From NCBI RefSeq assembly GCF_000526955.1, contig NZ_JAHB01000005.1:1-52385 (forward strand): 52,385 nucleotides of DNA, written 5' to 3'. Position 1 is the first letter of the stretch; every line of letters begins with the position of its first letter. Made by a program: the position numbers and the translations under genes. Below, in pieces: positions 42,265 to 52,385 of the stretch. The notes below the pieces were generated by a model. The model ran no database searches. It was not told the DNA's origin and was given only the letters and a program-made list of their open reading frames with translations. This DNA comes from Mycoplasmopsis cricetuli ATCC 35279. Its GTDB lineage: Bacteria; Bacillota_I; Bacilli_A; Mycoplasmatales; Metamycoplasmataceae.

Positions 42265-43251
42265 ATGAGCAATCTTAGTATTAAGCTTGAAGATATTTTA
42301 AGTGCAACCATTGAATTGTATATTGAAACCAACCAACCAGTAAGTAGCGACAAACTAATTAAAAGCAAAGGAATAACTTATTCTAGTGCTAAAATTCGCT
42401 ACCTAATGAATGATTTGGAAAAACAACAATATCTAAAAAAGTCTCATTCATCAGCTGGCCGAATTCCAACACCAAAAGGACTTAGTTATTATGCAAAATA
42501 TATAGCTAAAGCTAATGAAAATCAAAAAATACTTGAGAAAAAAATAAAAACAACTTTTTATGAAAAAAAACAACTAGCAAATATTACTATTTCACAAGCT
42601 GCTGAAACAATTTCAGATGTAACCGGACTAACTTTAATTACTACTAAATTTGACAAAAATTTAATTTTGAAAAGCATTGATTTAGTTCCAATTAATAATT
42701 TTACAGCTACTACTGTTATGGTGCTTTCAAATGGGGAGGTACATTCGAAAATAATTTCAATTAAAGAAGAAGAAATTAAAATTAAAGAGTTACAAATTGC
42801 TGTAAGAGTTTTTAAAGATTATTTAGTGGGAGTTCCACTTGAAGATTTAGTTGAAAAAACTTTAGAATTAAAAGAAATTTTAAAAGAACAAATTTCAAAT
42901 TATCTAGCAGTAATTAATCAATTTATTGAAAATATTTTTAATATAAAAAAGAAAAATAACATTTATGGTCGCAATGAATTGATTTTAAGCAAACAGTTAA
43001 CAAGAGAACAAGTAAAAGAAATTATTGATTTTGCAGAAAATTTTTCAATTTGAGAAAAAATAGAAGAACAATTAGACAAACAAGATGATTTAAAAATTTT
43101 AGTCAATGATAGTAGTGCTTTCATTACAAAAAGAATCAAAAGTTCAAATGGAACTACTGAAATTTCAGTAGTTGGACCACAAAATAGTGATTTTAAAGAA
43201 ATGAAAGCAGCACTATTTGTTTTTGAAAAATATATTAAAAAAGGAGAATAA
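42265..43251 (+). CDS. hrcA: Heat-inducible transcription repressor HrcA
   Basis: Represses chaperone genes by binding CIRCE; its activity depends on chaperones. 328 residues: an N-terminal winged helix (LEDILSATIELYIETNQPVSSDKL, SSAKIRYLMNDLEKQQYLKKSHSSAGRIPTPKGLSYY), a GAF-like middle, and a C-terminal VVGPQNSDFKEMKAALFVFEKY. TGA Trp at 43051. It shares one base with grpE, making one mRNA hrcA-grpE; dnaK has its own operator. Confidence 0.95.
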
Positions 43252-44087
43252 TGAAATTAAAACAAATACAAATTGGAGATGTTTTAAATGGAGATTTTAA
43301 AGCAACTCTAAATGAACAAATAATCGAACAATTATCAGGATTTAAAAGTATTGTTATTGGAGATGATGATTTAAAAATTAAATTAGATGATTTATTGATT
43401 GGTAAAAAATACAAACGTAGTTATAGTTTTGAAATCAAAATAGATAAAGAACATTTAGAACAAACTTGAGCTGGACAAACAATCAAATTAAAAATTGAAA
43501 ATGCAAATATTACTAAAAAACCCAAAGAATCTTTAGAGGATACTTTGAAGCAAGAAAATGAAAAATTAATAAATGAAAATAAACAATTGCAAGAAGAAAT
43601 AAATAAATTAAATTTAAAGTTAACTGCAAATGAATTTATATTTAAAGAGAAAATTTTGGAGGCAACTAAAAAAGCAAATGAAACAATTGAAGCTAAAAAA
43701 TTAGAAATAGAAGAAAAATATAAAATCTCAAAAGAGGAAAATAAAAAATTTGTGCTTCAAAATATGCTTGAAGAAATTGCTACACCTTTAAATAATTTAC
43801 TTCTAGCAGTTAAAGCAGGTGAAAAATCTGAAATTGATCAAGTAAAAAATTACTGCTATGGATTCAATTTAGTTATTAAACAATTTGAGAATGCTTTAAA
43901 TAATAACAATGTGGAATTTATTAACCCTGAAATTGGCACTATTTTTAATTCAGAGGAACAAGAGGTAATCGAGACAGTAACAAGTGAAGAACACCAAAAT
44001 GAAGAAATTTTGCAAGTTACAAAATTTGGTTTTAAATTAAATGGTCGAGTAGTGGTTCCAGCACAAGTAAAAGTAAATGTTAAATAA
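43251..44087 (+). CDS. grpE: GrpE nucleotide exchange factor with N-terminal PPIase-like domain
   Basis: GrpE releases ADP from DnaK. The 278-residue protein is about 80-90 longer than usual. Residues 97-170 are the long coiled coil and 170-278 the four-helix/beta-wing part (MLEEIATPLNNLLLAVKAG, YCYGFNLVIKQFENAL, TKFGFKLNGRVVVPAQVKVN). The extra N-terminal part, residues 1-90, contains SIVIGDDDLKIKLDDLLIGK and WAGQTIKLKIENANI. This follows the spacing of the trigger factor/FKBP PPIase domain (IGsgsf..gfedqLvGmk ... laGkTatFkVkVkev). I infer a fused chaperone domain; catalytic residues cannot be confirmed. An AAGGAG inside hrcA drives translation. Confidence 0.85.
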
Positions 44088-44090
44088 TTT

Positions 44091-44132
44091 TTAGCAATAA
44101 AATAATTGTACTGCTAAAAATTGTGTTATAAT
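44091..44132 (+). promoter_or_regulatory. CIRCE-like operator and promoter of dnaK
   Basis: TTAGCAATA (44091-44099), nine bases, TACTGCTAA (44109-44117) match CIRCE geometry with TTAGCA/TGCTAA intact. TTGTAC (44106-44111) may be a -35, and TGtTATAAT (44124-44132) is an extended -10. Binding of HrcA would block the -35 region. Confidence 0.75.
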
Positions 44133-44161
44133 TAAATTGTTAGTTACATAAAAAATTTTAA

Positions 44162-45973
<1,812 letters not shown>

Positions 45974-45980
45974 TTTACTT

Positions 45981-46006
45981 AAAAACAGCTACAAAGCTGT
46001 TTTTTT
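45981..46006 (+). terminator. Terminator of dnaK
   Basis: AAAAACAGCT (45981-45990), ACAA loop, AGCTGT (45995-46000), T6. Confidence 0.9.
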
Positions 46007-46094
46007 AATTAATCATTTGTTTATATAATTTTAATATTATTTAAGTTTAACTAATTGTATATAATTGTAGTAAATAAAAAAGAGGTTATAATAA

Positions 46095-46601
46095 ATGCAA
46101 ATTCAACAAATAGTTTTAATTGTTATTTGAGTCACCATTTTAGTTGCATTTTTAATTTTAGAATTTTTTACTGCGGGTTTTTGAAGTTTTTTGGTAGGTA
46201 TTAGTGCAATTATTCCTTTATTTATAGCAATTTTTTCAGATAATTCAATTGGATTAGTTTTTGGTGAAATTACTATTTTTATTGTCAGTGTTTTAATTTT
46301 AGAAATATCATGTTATAAATTTATTAAAAAACGATTAAATAAAACTAAATTTCGTGGACCAGTTGAAGATTTGGAATATACACCTCCTACCGAACTTTTA
46401 AAAGATAGTTATGAATATGGTTTAAAAAATCCAATTTATGGAGAAATTATTTTAGATAACAAAAAATATCGTACTCTTTCTCAACATGGTGAGGGAATTA
46501 TTAAAGCTGGAGAGTATGTGCAAATTGTTGAAATTAAAGGCAATACCTTAATTATTAAAAAAGCAAATGAATTCAAAAATAAACAGGAGTCAAAATGATA
46601 G
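46095..46601 (+). CDS. NfeD-like membrane protein
   Basis: 168 residues. Two to three N-terminal helices (IVLIVIWVTILVAFLILEFF, IIPLFIAIF, ITIFIVSVLILEI), then a short soluble OB-fold domain (GEIILDNKKYRTLSQHGEGIIKAGEYVQIVEIKGNTLIIKK), the NfeD layout. NfeD proteins form pairs with stomatin-like proteins, exactly as in this locus. In table 4 the gene ends W-stop at 46601 (TGA TAG), overlapping the next gene by 7 bases. TATAAT at 46060-46065 could be its promoter. Confidence 0.8.
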
Positions 46602-47482
46602 GATTAATTATTGGATTATCAATTCTTTTTTCAATTTTATTCGCAATAATAGTTATTGTTGCAAGTAAAATTAAAATTGTATCCCAATCAGATTTTTATA
46701 TTGTTGAAAGAATGGGTAAATATCATAAAACTTTAAAAACAGGAATTAGCGTTTTAATACCATTTATAGATAGGGTGATATTAAGAGAAAATTATAAAGA
46801 AAAAGTACTTGATTTTCCAGCGCAAGATGTAATTACAAAAGACAATGCAACTATCAAAGTTGATACTGTAATTTACTATCAAATTACAGACCCTAAACTC
46901 TATGCTTATGGAGCTGAAAATCCAGTTCGTGCAATTGAAATTTTATCATCTACTACATTAAGAAACTTGCTTGGTGAACTTGAATTGGATGAAACATTGA
47001 CATCGCGAGATAATGTTAATGCAAAATTAACTTCTATTTTGGACACAGCAAGTGATTCATGAGGAATTAAGGTTCATCGTGTTGAGTTAAAAAATATTAT
47101 TCCACCTTTTGAAATTCAAACAGCAATGGAAAAACAAATGCGTGCAGAAAGAGAAAAAAGGGCATTAATATTAGAAGCTGAAGGTAGAAAACAGGCTTTA
47201 ATTTTGAATGCTTCAGCTAACAAAGAAAGTGCTATTTTAGAAGCTGAAGGAGTTAAACAAGCTAAAATTTTAGAAGCCGAAGGACAAAGAAAAGCACTTG
47301 AATTGATTAATTCAGTTCAAATTAGTTCAAATGTTTTAACTCTTCGTTCACTTGAAGAACTTGGGAAACTTGGGAATGGACAAGCAACTAAAATTATTTT
47401 GCCACCTAATTTAACTAATGTGGCTCAATATATGGCAGCTGGTGCTGAGATATTTAATTTAAAAGATAAAACAAACAAATAG
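46595..47482 (+). CDS. SPFH/Band 7 (stomatin-like) membrane protein
   Basis: 295 residues: an N-terminal membrane anchor (IIGLSILFSILFAIIVIVAS), the SPFH domain (DFYIVERMGKYHKTLKTGISVLIPFIDRV, DNATIKVDTVIYYQITDP, LRNLLGELELDETLTSRDNVN) and a helical stalk with repeats of ILEAEG at 196-245. Such proteins oligomerise in the membrane and may organise lipids or control proteases. Paired with the NfeD-like gene. An AGGAG in that gene is the Shine-Dalgarno. TGA Trp at 47060. Confidence 0.9.
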
Positions 47483-47525
47483 ATATAATTTAATTTTCAT
47501 TTGGTTTTTCAACTTAATATATTAT

Positions 47526-47587
47526 AAAAAACAAAATCTCATAAAACTACTACTTGAAAAGTAGAGGATAAAAGATTTTGTTTTTTT
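47526..47587. terminator. Composite bidirectional terminator
   Basis: A long outer stem, AAAAAACAAAATCT with AGATTTTGTTTTTT (47526-47539 / 47573-47586), encloses a second hairpin CTACTT-GAA-AAGTAG (47550-47564). It serves convergent transcription from the SPFH gene and mtlF. Confidence 0.75.
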
Positions 47588-47599
47588 AATTTTTAATTG

Positions 47600-48034
47600 T
47601 TAAATCAAAAAATTATAAATATCTTCAGGTTTGATATCTTTTTTAAAAAGTAATTGTTTAACTTTTTGTTCATCTAAAAAAGCAATTCCAATTTTAGAAA
47701 TAAAGTTTATCTGTTCATTAGGAAACACAGCAAGACCAATTACAATTTTAACATCTTGATTGTCTCATTTAATAGTTTCTTTTAAATGCATTATAACTAA
47801 TTTACTATTTTTAATGAATTGTTTTGAATTTTCTGTACCATGAGGAATTGCTAAATAATTTCCAAGAGCAACTGATGTTTTTTGATCTCTTAAGATCATT
47901 TCATTATAATATTCTTCTGTAACAGCATTATTTTTAAAAAAATAATTAAAAACAGCTTTTAAACAATCTTGTTTATTTTGTAAATTTTGATTTACAAAAA
48001 TATCATTAATTGTAAAATTACTTTTGTGTTTCAT
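47600..48034 (-). CDS. mtlF: Mannitol PTS EIIA component
   Basis: 144-residue phosphocarrier passing phosphate from HPr to MtlA. The EIIA(Mtl/Fru) pattern is clear: ALGNYLAIPHGTENSKQFI with active His65, then SKLVIMHLKETIKWDNQDVKIVIGLAV (Trp from TGA at 47767). Last gene of the mtl operon; its ATG lies 17 bases inside mtlD, with AAGGAA upstream. Confidence 0.9.
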
Positions 48035-49142
48035 GTCTTAGTTCCTTTATGTATTTTACAATTAACTTTATATCCAAATTTTCAAATAAAGTGTTATTTT
48101 TTAAAAATTCCTCAATTTTGTTTGTATCATTGATATATTCTTGTAACTGTTGTGACTGTTGATCATTTAAATTGTTATAAATAATTACATGAGCTATTAT
48201 TTTTAATAAATCATTAACAGAAAAATTATGTTTTTTTAACAATTTATAAGCTAAAGCAAATCTCTCAGTTGAAGAAAGTTTTAAAATTGGATTTCGAGTT
48301 AATCTTTCATTGTTATCTCTTAAATTTAAATCAAAAATTCTTTTTAATGAAACTTGATAGTATTTGTTTAATTCTAGTAAACTTAGCTCTTTAAATTCCT
48401 TATTTAAAGCAATAATTAATTTTTTAAAAATGTCATTAGTTAAAGTCATAATTTCAGCATTTGATTGTACTTGATAAGTGTAAATTATTTTTTTGTTAAA
48501 ACCTTGATATCCCAAACAGGAATGGAGCAAATTAACTAAAATAAGTTTTTTATTAACATAGGCATCTAAATTATCTGTATAAATACATTTTTTTAATTTA
48601 TCAATAGAGCTTGGTCAATTATTTTGGTCAAATACTACTTCAAAAAAATTTTCACCTTTAACATTTAAATTATTATTTAAATTTTGATTTGAAATAATTT
48701 TATCAACCACTACATCAACAAAATTAATGTTTTGTGTAATTTTAGAATTAAACATTTTTTTAAATTGAGAAGAAATTTTATATCCATTTTCAAAACAAAT
48801 AATTGTTTGCTTTTTATTGGAATTTAAAAAATGTTTTGTTAATTTATCAATTAAGTATTTTAAATTATTAGACCCAATTGAAGTGGTAATAAAATCAGCA
48901 TCTGCAAGTTGATTAAATAATTGATTTTCATCAATTTGAATTGCTTTAATGTTTTCAATTTTATATAAAATTTCATCAGATAAATTTTTAACATTATATT
49001 TATTTTTTTGATTTATTTGATTGACTAAATTTAAATTTTTATCAACTAAAACAATATCAATTTCATTTTCAAAAAATAATGGCACAATTAGTCCACGTCC
49101 AATATTGCCAGCACCAAAATGAACAACTTTAATTGCTTTCAT
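48018..49142 (-). CDS. mtlD: Mannitol-1-phosphate 5-dehydrogenase
   Basis: Oxidises mannitol 1-phosphate to fructose 6-phosphate with NAD+. 374 residues with Rossmann start KAIKVVHFGAGNIGRGLIVP, then ITTSIGSNN, an Asp/Val-rich DVVVDKII and the helical C-terminal domain (DNLDAYVNKKLILVNLLHS). One TGA Trp at 48617. ATG 49142 is preferred over the in-frame TTG 49157; it overlaps mtlA by 14 bases. It feeds glycolysis without needing fruK. Confidence 0.94.
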
Positions 49143-50664
49143 TTTTAATTTGCTCAATTATTTTTTGATATTCTTCTTTTGCTAAAAAATTTTTTAAAAT
49201 AAAATACTTAGCATTTTTATTTTTTTCTAGTGCACGTTGGTATAAAGTTTCATTGATTACAACTACTTTTTCATTTCCATTCATGTCAGTGATGCTTTTG
49301 TGCTTTACTTCAATTTCATTTAAGTTATTTTCTTTAAGCAATTTTCTCAAAATTCCATTAGCCATAGCTGAAGAACCCATGCCAGCATCACAAACAAAAT
49401 AAATTTGCGAATAATCAATTTTTTTTGTTGAATTTAAGATATTTTTTGATTCATTTTTCATTTGAGTTGTTTTATTTATTGCTTGCTTAATGTCAATTTC
49501 TTTTTCATGATATTCCTTTTTGAGAAGTTTATAAATAAACTTTTTGAATATTTGAAATTTAAAAATTAAAAATGAAATAAATAAACTTGCAGTAGCTGAA
49601 GATACAATTCCAATAACTAGACCGGAAACTGAGAGACCAGTTTTTTCTACTTGTAAAAATTGTGCAATAATTGAACCTGGAGATACAGGAGCTACTGCAC
49701 CAACATCAAATAGCTGGAAAATAGAATTTCCAACAACTCCACCTCCAATTGCAGCGAAAATAAGCATTGGTTTAGCTAAAATAAATGGAAAATAAACTTC
49801 ATGAATTCCACCAAATAAATGAATAATGCCTGAAGAACCTGCTTGAGCCTTGCTAGTTTTATCTTTTGAAAATAGAATATATGCTATTAATATTCCAAAA
49901 CCTGGTCCTGGATTACTTTCAAGTAAAAATAAAATTGATTTACCTGTTTCTTTTGCAATTTCTGTTCCAATTGGCGTAAATACTCCATGATTGATAGCGT
50001 TATTTAAAAATAAGACTTTAGCAGGTTCGATTATAAAAGATAAAATTGGGTATAACTTGTATTTTTCCATGGACTTCACTAAAATTCCAAGACCTTTAGT
50101 TAGATAAGATAAAGAGTAAGTTGAACTATAAAATGATATACACACTAAAATAAATCCTAAAATTCCTAGATAAAAATTATTAATTAGCATTTCAAATCCA
50201 GGTTTAATTGATTTAATTCAATATTTTTCAGTATGTTTTAAAGTAAGAGCAGCAAGTGGAACAAAAATCATTGCCCCTAAAATCATTATTGAACCACCTT
50301 GTTTTTCTAATTCCATAGTGTTTTTAATGTCAATATTGTAAATAATTGATTTGTAAATATTTGACTGTCCAGCAGCTATTACTGATGCTGTAACTAAGGC
50401 TCCAATAACAGCTCCTCTAGTTCCATATATTTTTTTACCACCTAAGAAACCAATTAAAATTGGTATTAAGTAAATAATTCCAACTCCAACAAAGCCTGAA
50501 AGGTCTTTATTTGGAAGTCATCCAGTAGGAATAAAAAAAGATGTTCCCAATCCTCACGCAATAAAAATACCAATAATTGGCATAATCATTGCCGCTAAAA
50601 ATCCACCAAAAACTTGAAATTTTACTTTTGTTTTAAAAAAAAATTTAATTAATGAATTTTTCAT
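49129..50664 (-). CDS. mtlA: Mannitol PTS permease EIICB
   Basis: 511 residues. EIIC covers 1-340 with about six to eight membrane segments and the substrate region GIIHLFGGIHEVYFPFILAKP. EIIB covers about 425-511 with active Cys in YFVCDAGMGSSAMANGILRKLL. No EIIA is fused, which fits the separate mtlF. Start MKNSLIKFFFKTKVKFQVFGGFLAA at 50664 with AAAGGAAAT. A run of 16 A/T lies 57-72 bases upstream in the promoter region. Confidence 0.94.
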
Positions 50665-50720
50665 TTACTATTTCCTTTCCACATTTTCTTTTTAAAGAAT
50701 TAATGTGTTTTTATGTTAAT

Positions 50721-50736
50721 AAAAAAAAAAAAAAAA
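50721..50736 (-). repeat. Homopolymer of 16 A (T on the mtlA strand)
   Basis: An uninterrupted run, 57-72 bases before the mtlA ATG, followed on the coding strand by ATTAACATAAAAAC, which could hold the -10. Such tracts change length by slippage and alter promoter spacing in mycoplasmas. Confidence 0.6.
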
Positions 50737-50998
50737 GAAGTAATTGGAATAAATTTAACTTTTATTTCACATTTAAAATTAAATTTAATTCAATTATCAT
50801 TGAATGACAAAAAATTATTAATATTTATTGAACCTACATATTTTAAAATTAAAAATTTGTTAATTTAAATAACAGTTTGATTTATTAAAATTATTTATTC
50901 AAGCAATTAATAGTAATAAAAAACAAAAACAAAAATTTAACAATTAATTTAATTATTTATTTTGAAAAAAATATCAAGTTTTTAGTAATTTTTAATTT

Positions 50999-51042
50999 AA
51001 AAAACCTCACAATTAAAAAAATTTTTAATTGTGAGGTTTTTT
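50999..51042. terminator. Long inverted repeat, bidirectional terminator
   Basis: A perfect 21-base inverted repeat with a two-base centre: AAAAAACCTCACAATT... and ...AATTGTGAGGTTTTTT. It lies 200 bases beyond the stop of the minus-strand coiled-coil gene, so it probably ends that transcript. Confidence 0.8.
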
Positions 51043-51242
51043 AACATAATTGTTTTGATTGTTATTGATTTATTTGATAGTCTTTAAATTTAAAACATTT
51101 TTAAAATTTGAATTTGTACAAAATATTTAGTGTTATCATTTATTTTATTAACTTTTTAGTTAAGTTTAATAGTTTGAAATTTTTCAAAAATAAAATTCTA
51201 TAAATTATTTACTAATTTTAAAGTTTTTAATTTTTAAATATA

Positions 51243-52385
51243 TTAAATACTTTGAATTTTTTGTTCAAGAGTATTATTTTCACTAGATAACTGTTCTTTT
51301 TTGGTTTGTTTTTCTGAGTTGGAAGCATCACCTAAACTGTCTACTAATTTATTAAGTTTATCTATTGATTCTTTTAGTTCAGTGATTTTATCTATATTTT
51401 TAAAAGCTTCAAGTAATTTTTGTTCATCAAAATTTTCAAGATTTTTCATTTCTTCTTCAATTTTTTTGATTTTATTATCAAAACCTTCTAAACTAATATT
51501 GTTAATCTTTTCTTGTTTTAATAAAAAGTTTTCTATTAAATCTGCTGTAATTTTATTTATTTTTCCTTGATTTTGAACAATTGTTTTTGCTATTTGATTT
51601 AATTGCATTTTTTGATCTACAAGATCTAAATATTGATTAAATTCATTTTTTAATTTTTCAACTTGTTTTTGAATAGTGCTATATTTATTGTTTTTAAAAT
51701 ATTCAATTAATTTTGTAAGTTCATTTTCAGCTTTTTCTTTTTCTTTAGCAATTTCTCCTCTTATTTCATTGAAAAGATTTTCAGGAAATATAAGCGGATT
51801 ATAAGGAAGTGATAAAGAAGATGATATGACTAGTAATTCTAAAATTCTACCATCCAAGTTTTCTTTTAGCTTTTGAATTTCATCTATATTTTTCAATGTT
51901 TGATCTACTTCTAATTCATCAAATTTATTTTCTTTATCTAATAATTTTTTAATTACTTCTAATTTATTGTTAAAATTATCAGAATTAACATCAACACCTT
52001 TAAGGATATCATTAACTAAGTTTTCAAAAATTTCACTTGTTTTTTCTTCTAGTTTTTCATATTGTTCAAAAACTTTTACCACTTTATCTTTTATTTTAGC
52101 TTTTGAAACTACATTGTTCATTTGTTTTTTAAGATCATTTTGTATAGCTTCTAATTCTTTTTGAATTTCAAGATATTCATGAATTTCAAGATATTCAAAT
52201 AAATTTGCTATTTTGTTTTCGATTTTTTCTTTGTATTTTGCTAATTTTTCATCATTTTGATTAGAAGACTTTTTAGACATTTCTTCTTTTAATTTATTTA
52301 GCTCATTTTCAATTTTTTCTTTAGATGTTTTTTCATTATCTATTTGACTTTTCAATTTCTTTAATTCGTTTTCAATTTGTTCTTT
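51243..52385 (-). CDS. Long coiled-coil protein (5' end outside the window)
   Basis: The frame is open to the window edge: 380 residues are visible and the true start lies upstream. The sequence is almost wholly helical and charged (EKIENELNKLKEEMSKKS, KIKKIEEEMKNLENFDEQKL), with one non-coiled break (VISSSLSLPYNPLIFPENLF) in the middle. Two related segments (FDELEVDQTLKNIDEIQKLK and FDEQKLLEAFKNIDKITELK) indicate an internal repeat. A small tandem duplication is present (EYLEIH EYLEIQ). No Trp, no TM helix. Cytoskeletal, surface-lipoprotein or SMC-like roles cannot be separated without the N-terminus. Confidence 0.8.
   Translation of the reverse strand, partial: KEQIENELKKLKSQIDNEKTSKEKIENELNKLKEEMSKKSSNQNDEKLAKYKEKIENKIANLFEYLEIHEYLEIQKELEAIQNDLKKQMNNVVSKAKIKDKVVKVFEQYEKLEEKTSEIFENLVNDILKGVDVNSDNFNNKLEVIKKLLDKENKFDELEVDQTLKNIDEIQKLKENLDGRILELLVISSSLSLPYNPLIFPENLFNEIRGEIAKEKEKAENELTKLIEYFKNNKYSTIQKQVEKLKNEFNQYLDLVDQKMQLNQIAKTIVQNQGKINKITADLIENFLLKQEKINNISLEGFDNKIKKIEEEMKNLENFDEQKLLEAFKNIDKITELKESIDKLNKLVDSLGDASNSEKQTKKEQLSSENNTLEQKIQSI
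52163..52198 (-). repeat. Tandem 18-base duplication inside the coiled-coil gene
   Basis: Two adjacent copies of GAATTTCAAGATATTCAT (plus strand), differing in the last base, encode EYLEIH and EYLEIQ. In-frame and recent by the near identity. Confidence 0.9.

Larger units (their letters stand above)
50665..51242. other. 578-base intergenic region
   Basis: No gene is supported on either strand. It holds the mtlA promoter region with a 16-base homopolymer, a very AT-rich middle part and a long hairpin (50999-51042). The remaining sequence shows no repeats or RNA gene that I can recognise. Confidence 0.5.

Noticed and set aside
42140-42310. 56-codon plus-strand reading frame overlapping the start of hrcA
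   Set aside because: No Shine-Dalgarno or promoter, runs through the CIRCE operator, and overlaps hrcA out of frame; AT-rich chance frame.

Overview
The window is AT-rich DNA (roughly a quarter G+C by eye) in which almost every long gene is only intact if TGA is read as tryptophan (translation table 4). With the compact S10/spc ribosomal cluster, the PTS-based sugar uptake and 5S rRNA not following 23S, this points to a Mollicute, most likely a Mycoplasma of the hominis/pulmonis branch. I cannot name the species from sequence alone. TGG is also used for Trp, but rarely.

Layout. 1-230 is the 3' end of 23S rRNA with a strong terminator. 427-5799 carries the tail of the spc operon and the alpha operon (secY-adk-map-infA-rpmJ-rpsM-rpsK-rpoA-rplQ). 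6026-17158 is a metabolic and membrane block: Na/Pi cotransporter, K+ channel, endonuclease IV, a small membrane protein, L28, a fructose PTS with a frameshifted 1-phosphofructokinase, a catalytically degenerate RNase J, a membrane protein and a thioredoxin-like protein. 17386-26632 is rpsJ to rplO (21 ribosomal protein genes) in the usual order, without rpmD. The head of the ribosomal protein superoperon therefore lies downstream of its tail, separated by about 11.6 kb.

26788-31020 holds an ABC-2-like permease, a membrane protein with a Rho-N/SAP-like tail, an RluA-family pseudouridine synthase and a 31-residue glycine-zipper peptide. 31307-36031 is one very large superfamily 1 helicase with a PD-(D/E)XK nuclease-like domain. 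36154-38649 holds two tandem DHH/DHHA1 (NrnA-type) phosphoesterases and thymidine kinase. 38680-41869 (minus) is a pair of overlapping ABC exporter half-transporters. 42265-45973 is the heat-shock cluster hrcA-grpE-dnaK with two diverged CIRCE operators. 46095-47482 is an NfeD-like/stomatin pair. 47600-50664 (minus) is a mannitol PTS operon (mtlA-mtlD-mtlF). The window ends inside a long coiled-coil protein gene on the minus strand.

The most unusual points are: a GrpE carrying an N-terminal domain that resembles the trigger factor/FKBP PPIase; an RNase J paralogue that has lost the whole HxHxDH metal site; a leader before rplB with two competing hairpins next to the Shine-Dalgarno; several promoters placed so that the mRNA would be leaderless; and W-stop gene ends at ATGATAA/ATGATAG junctions that look like relics of ATGA overlaps. 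I saw no CRISPR array, no insertion sequence and no tRNA gene.
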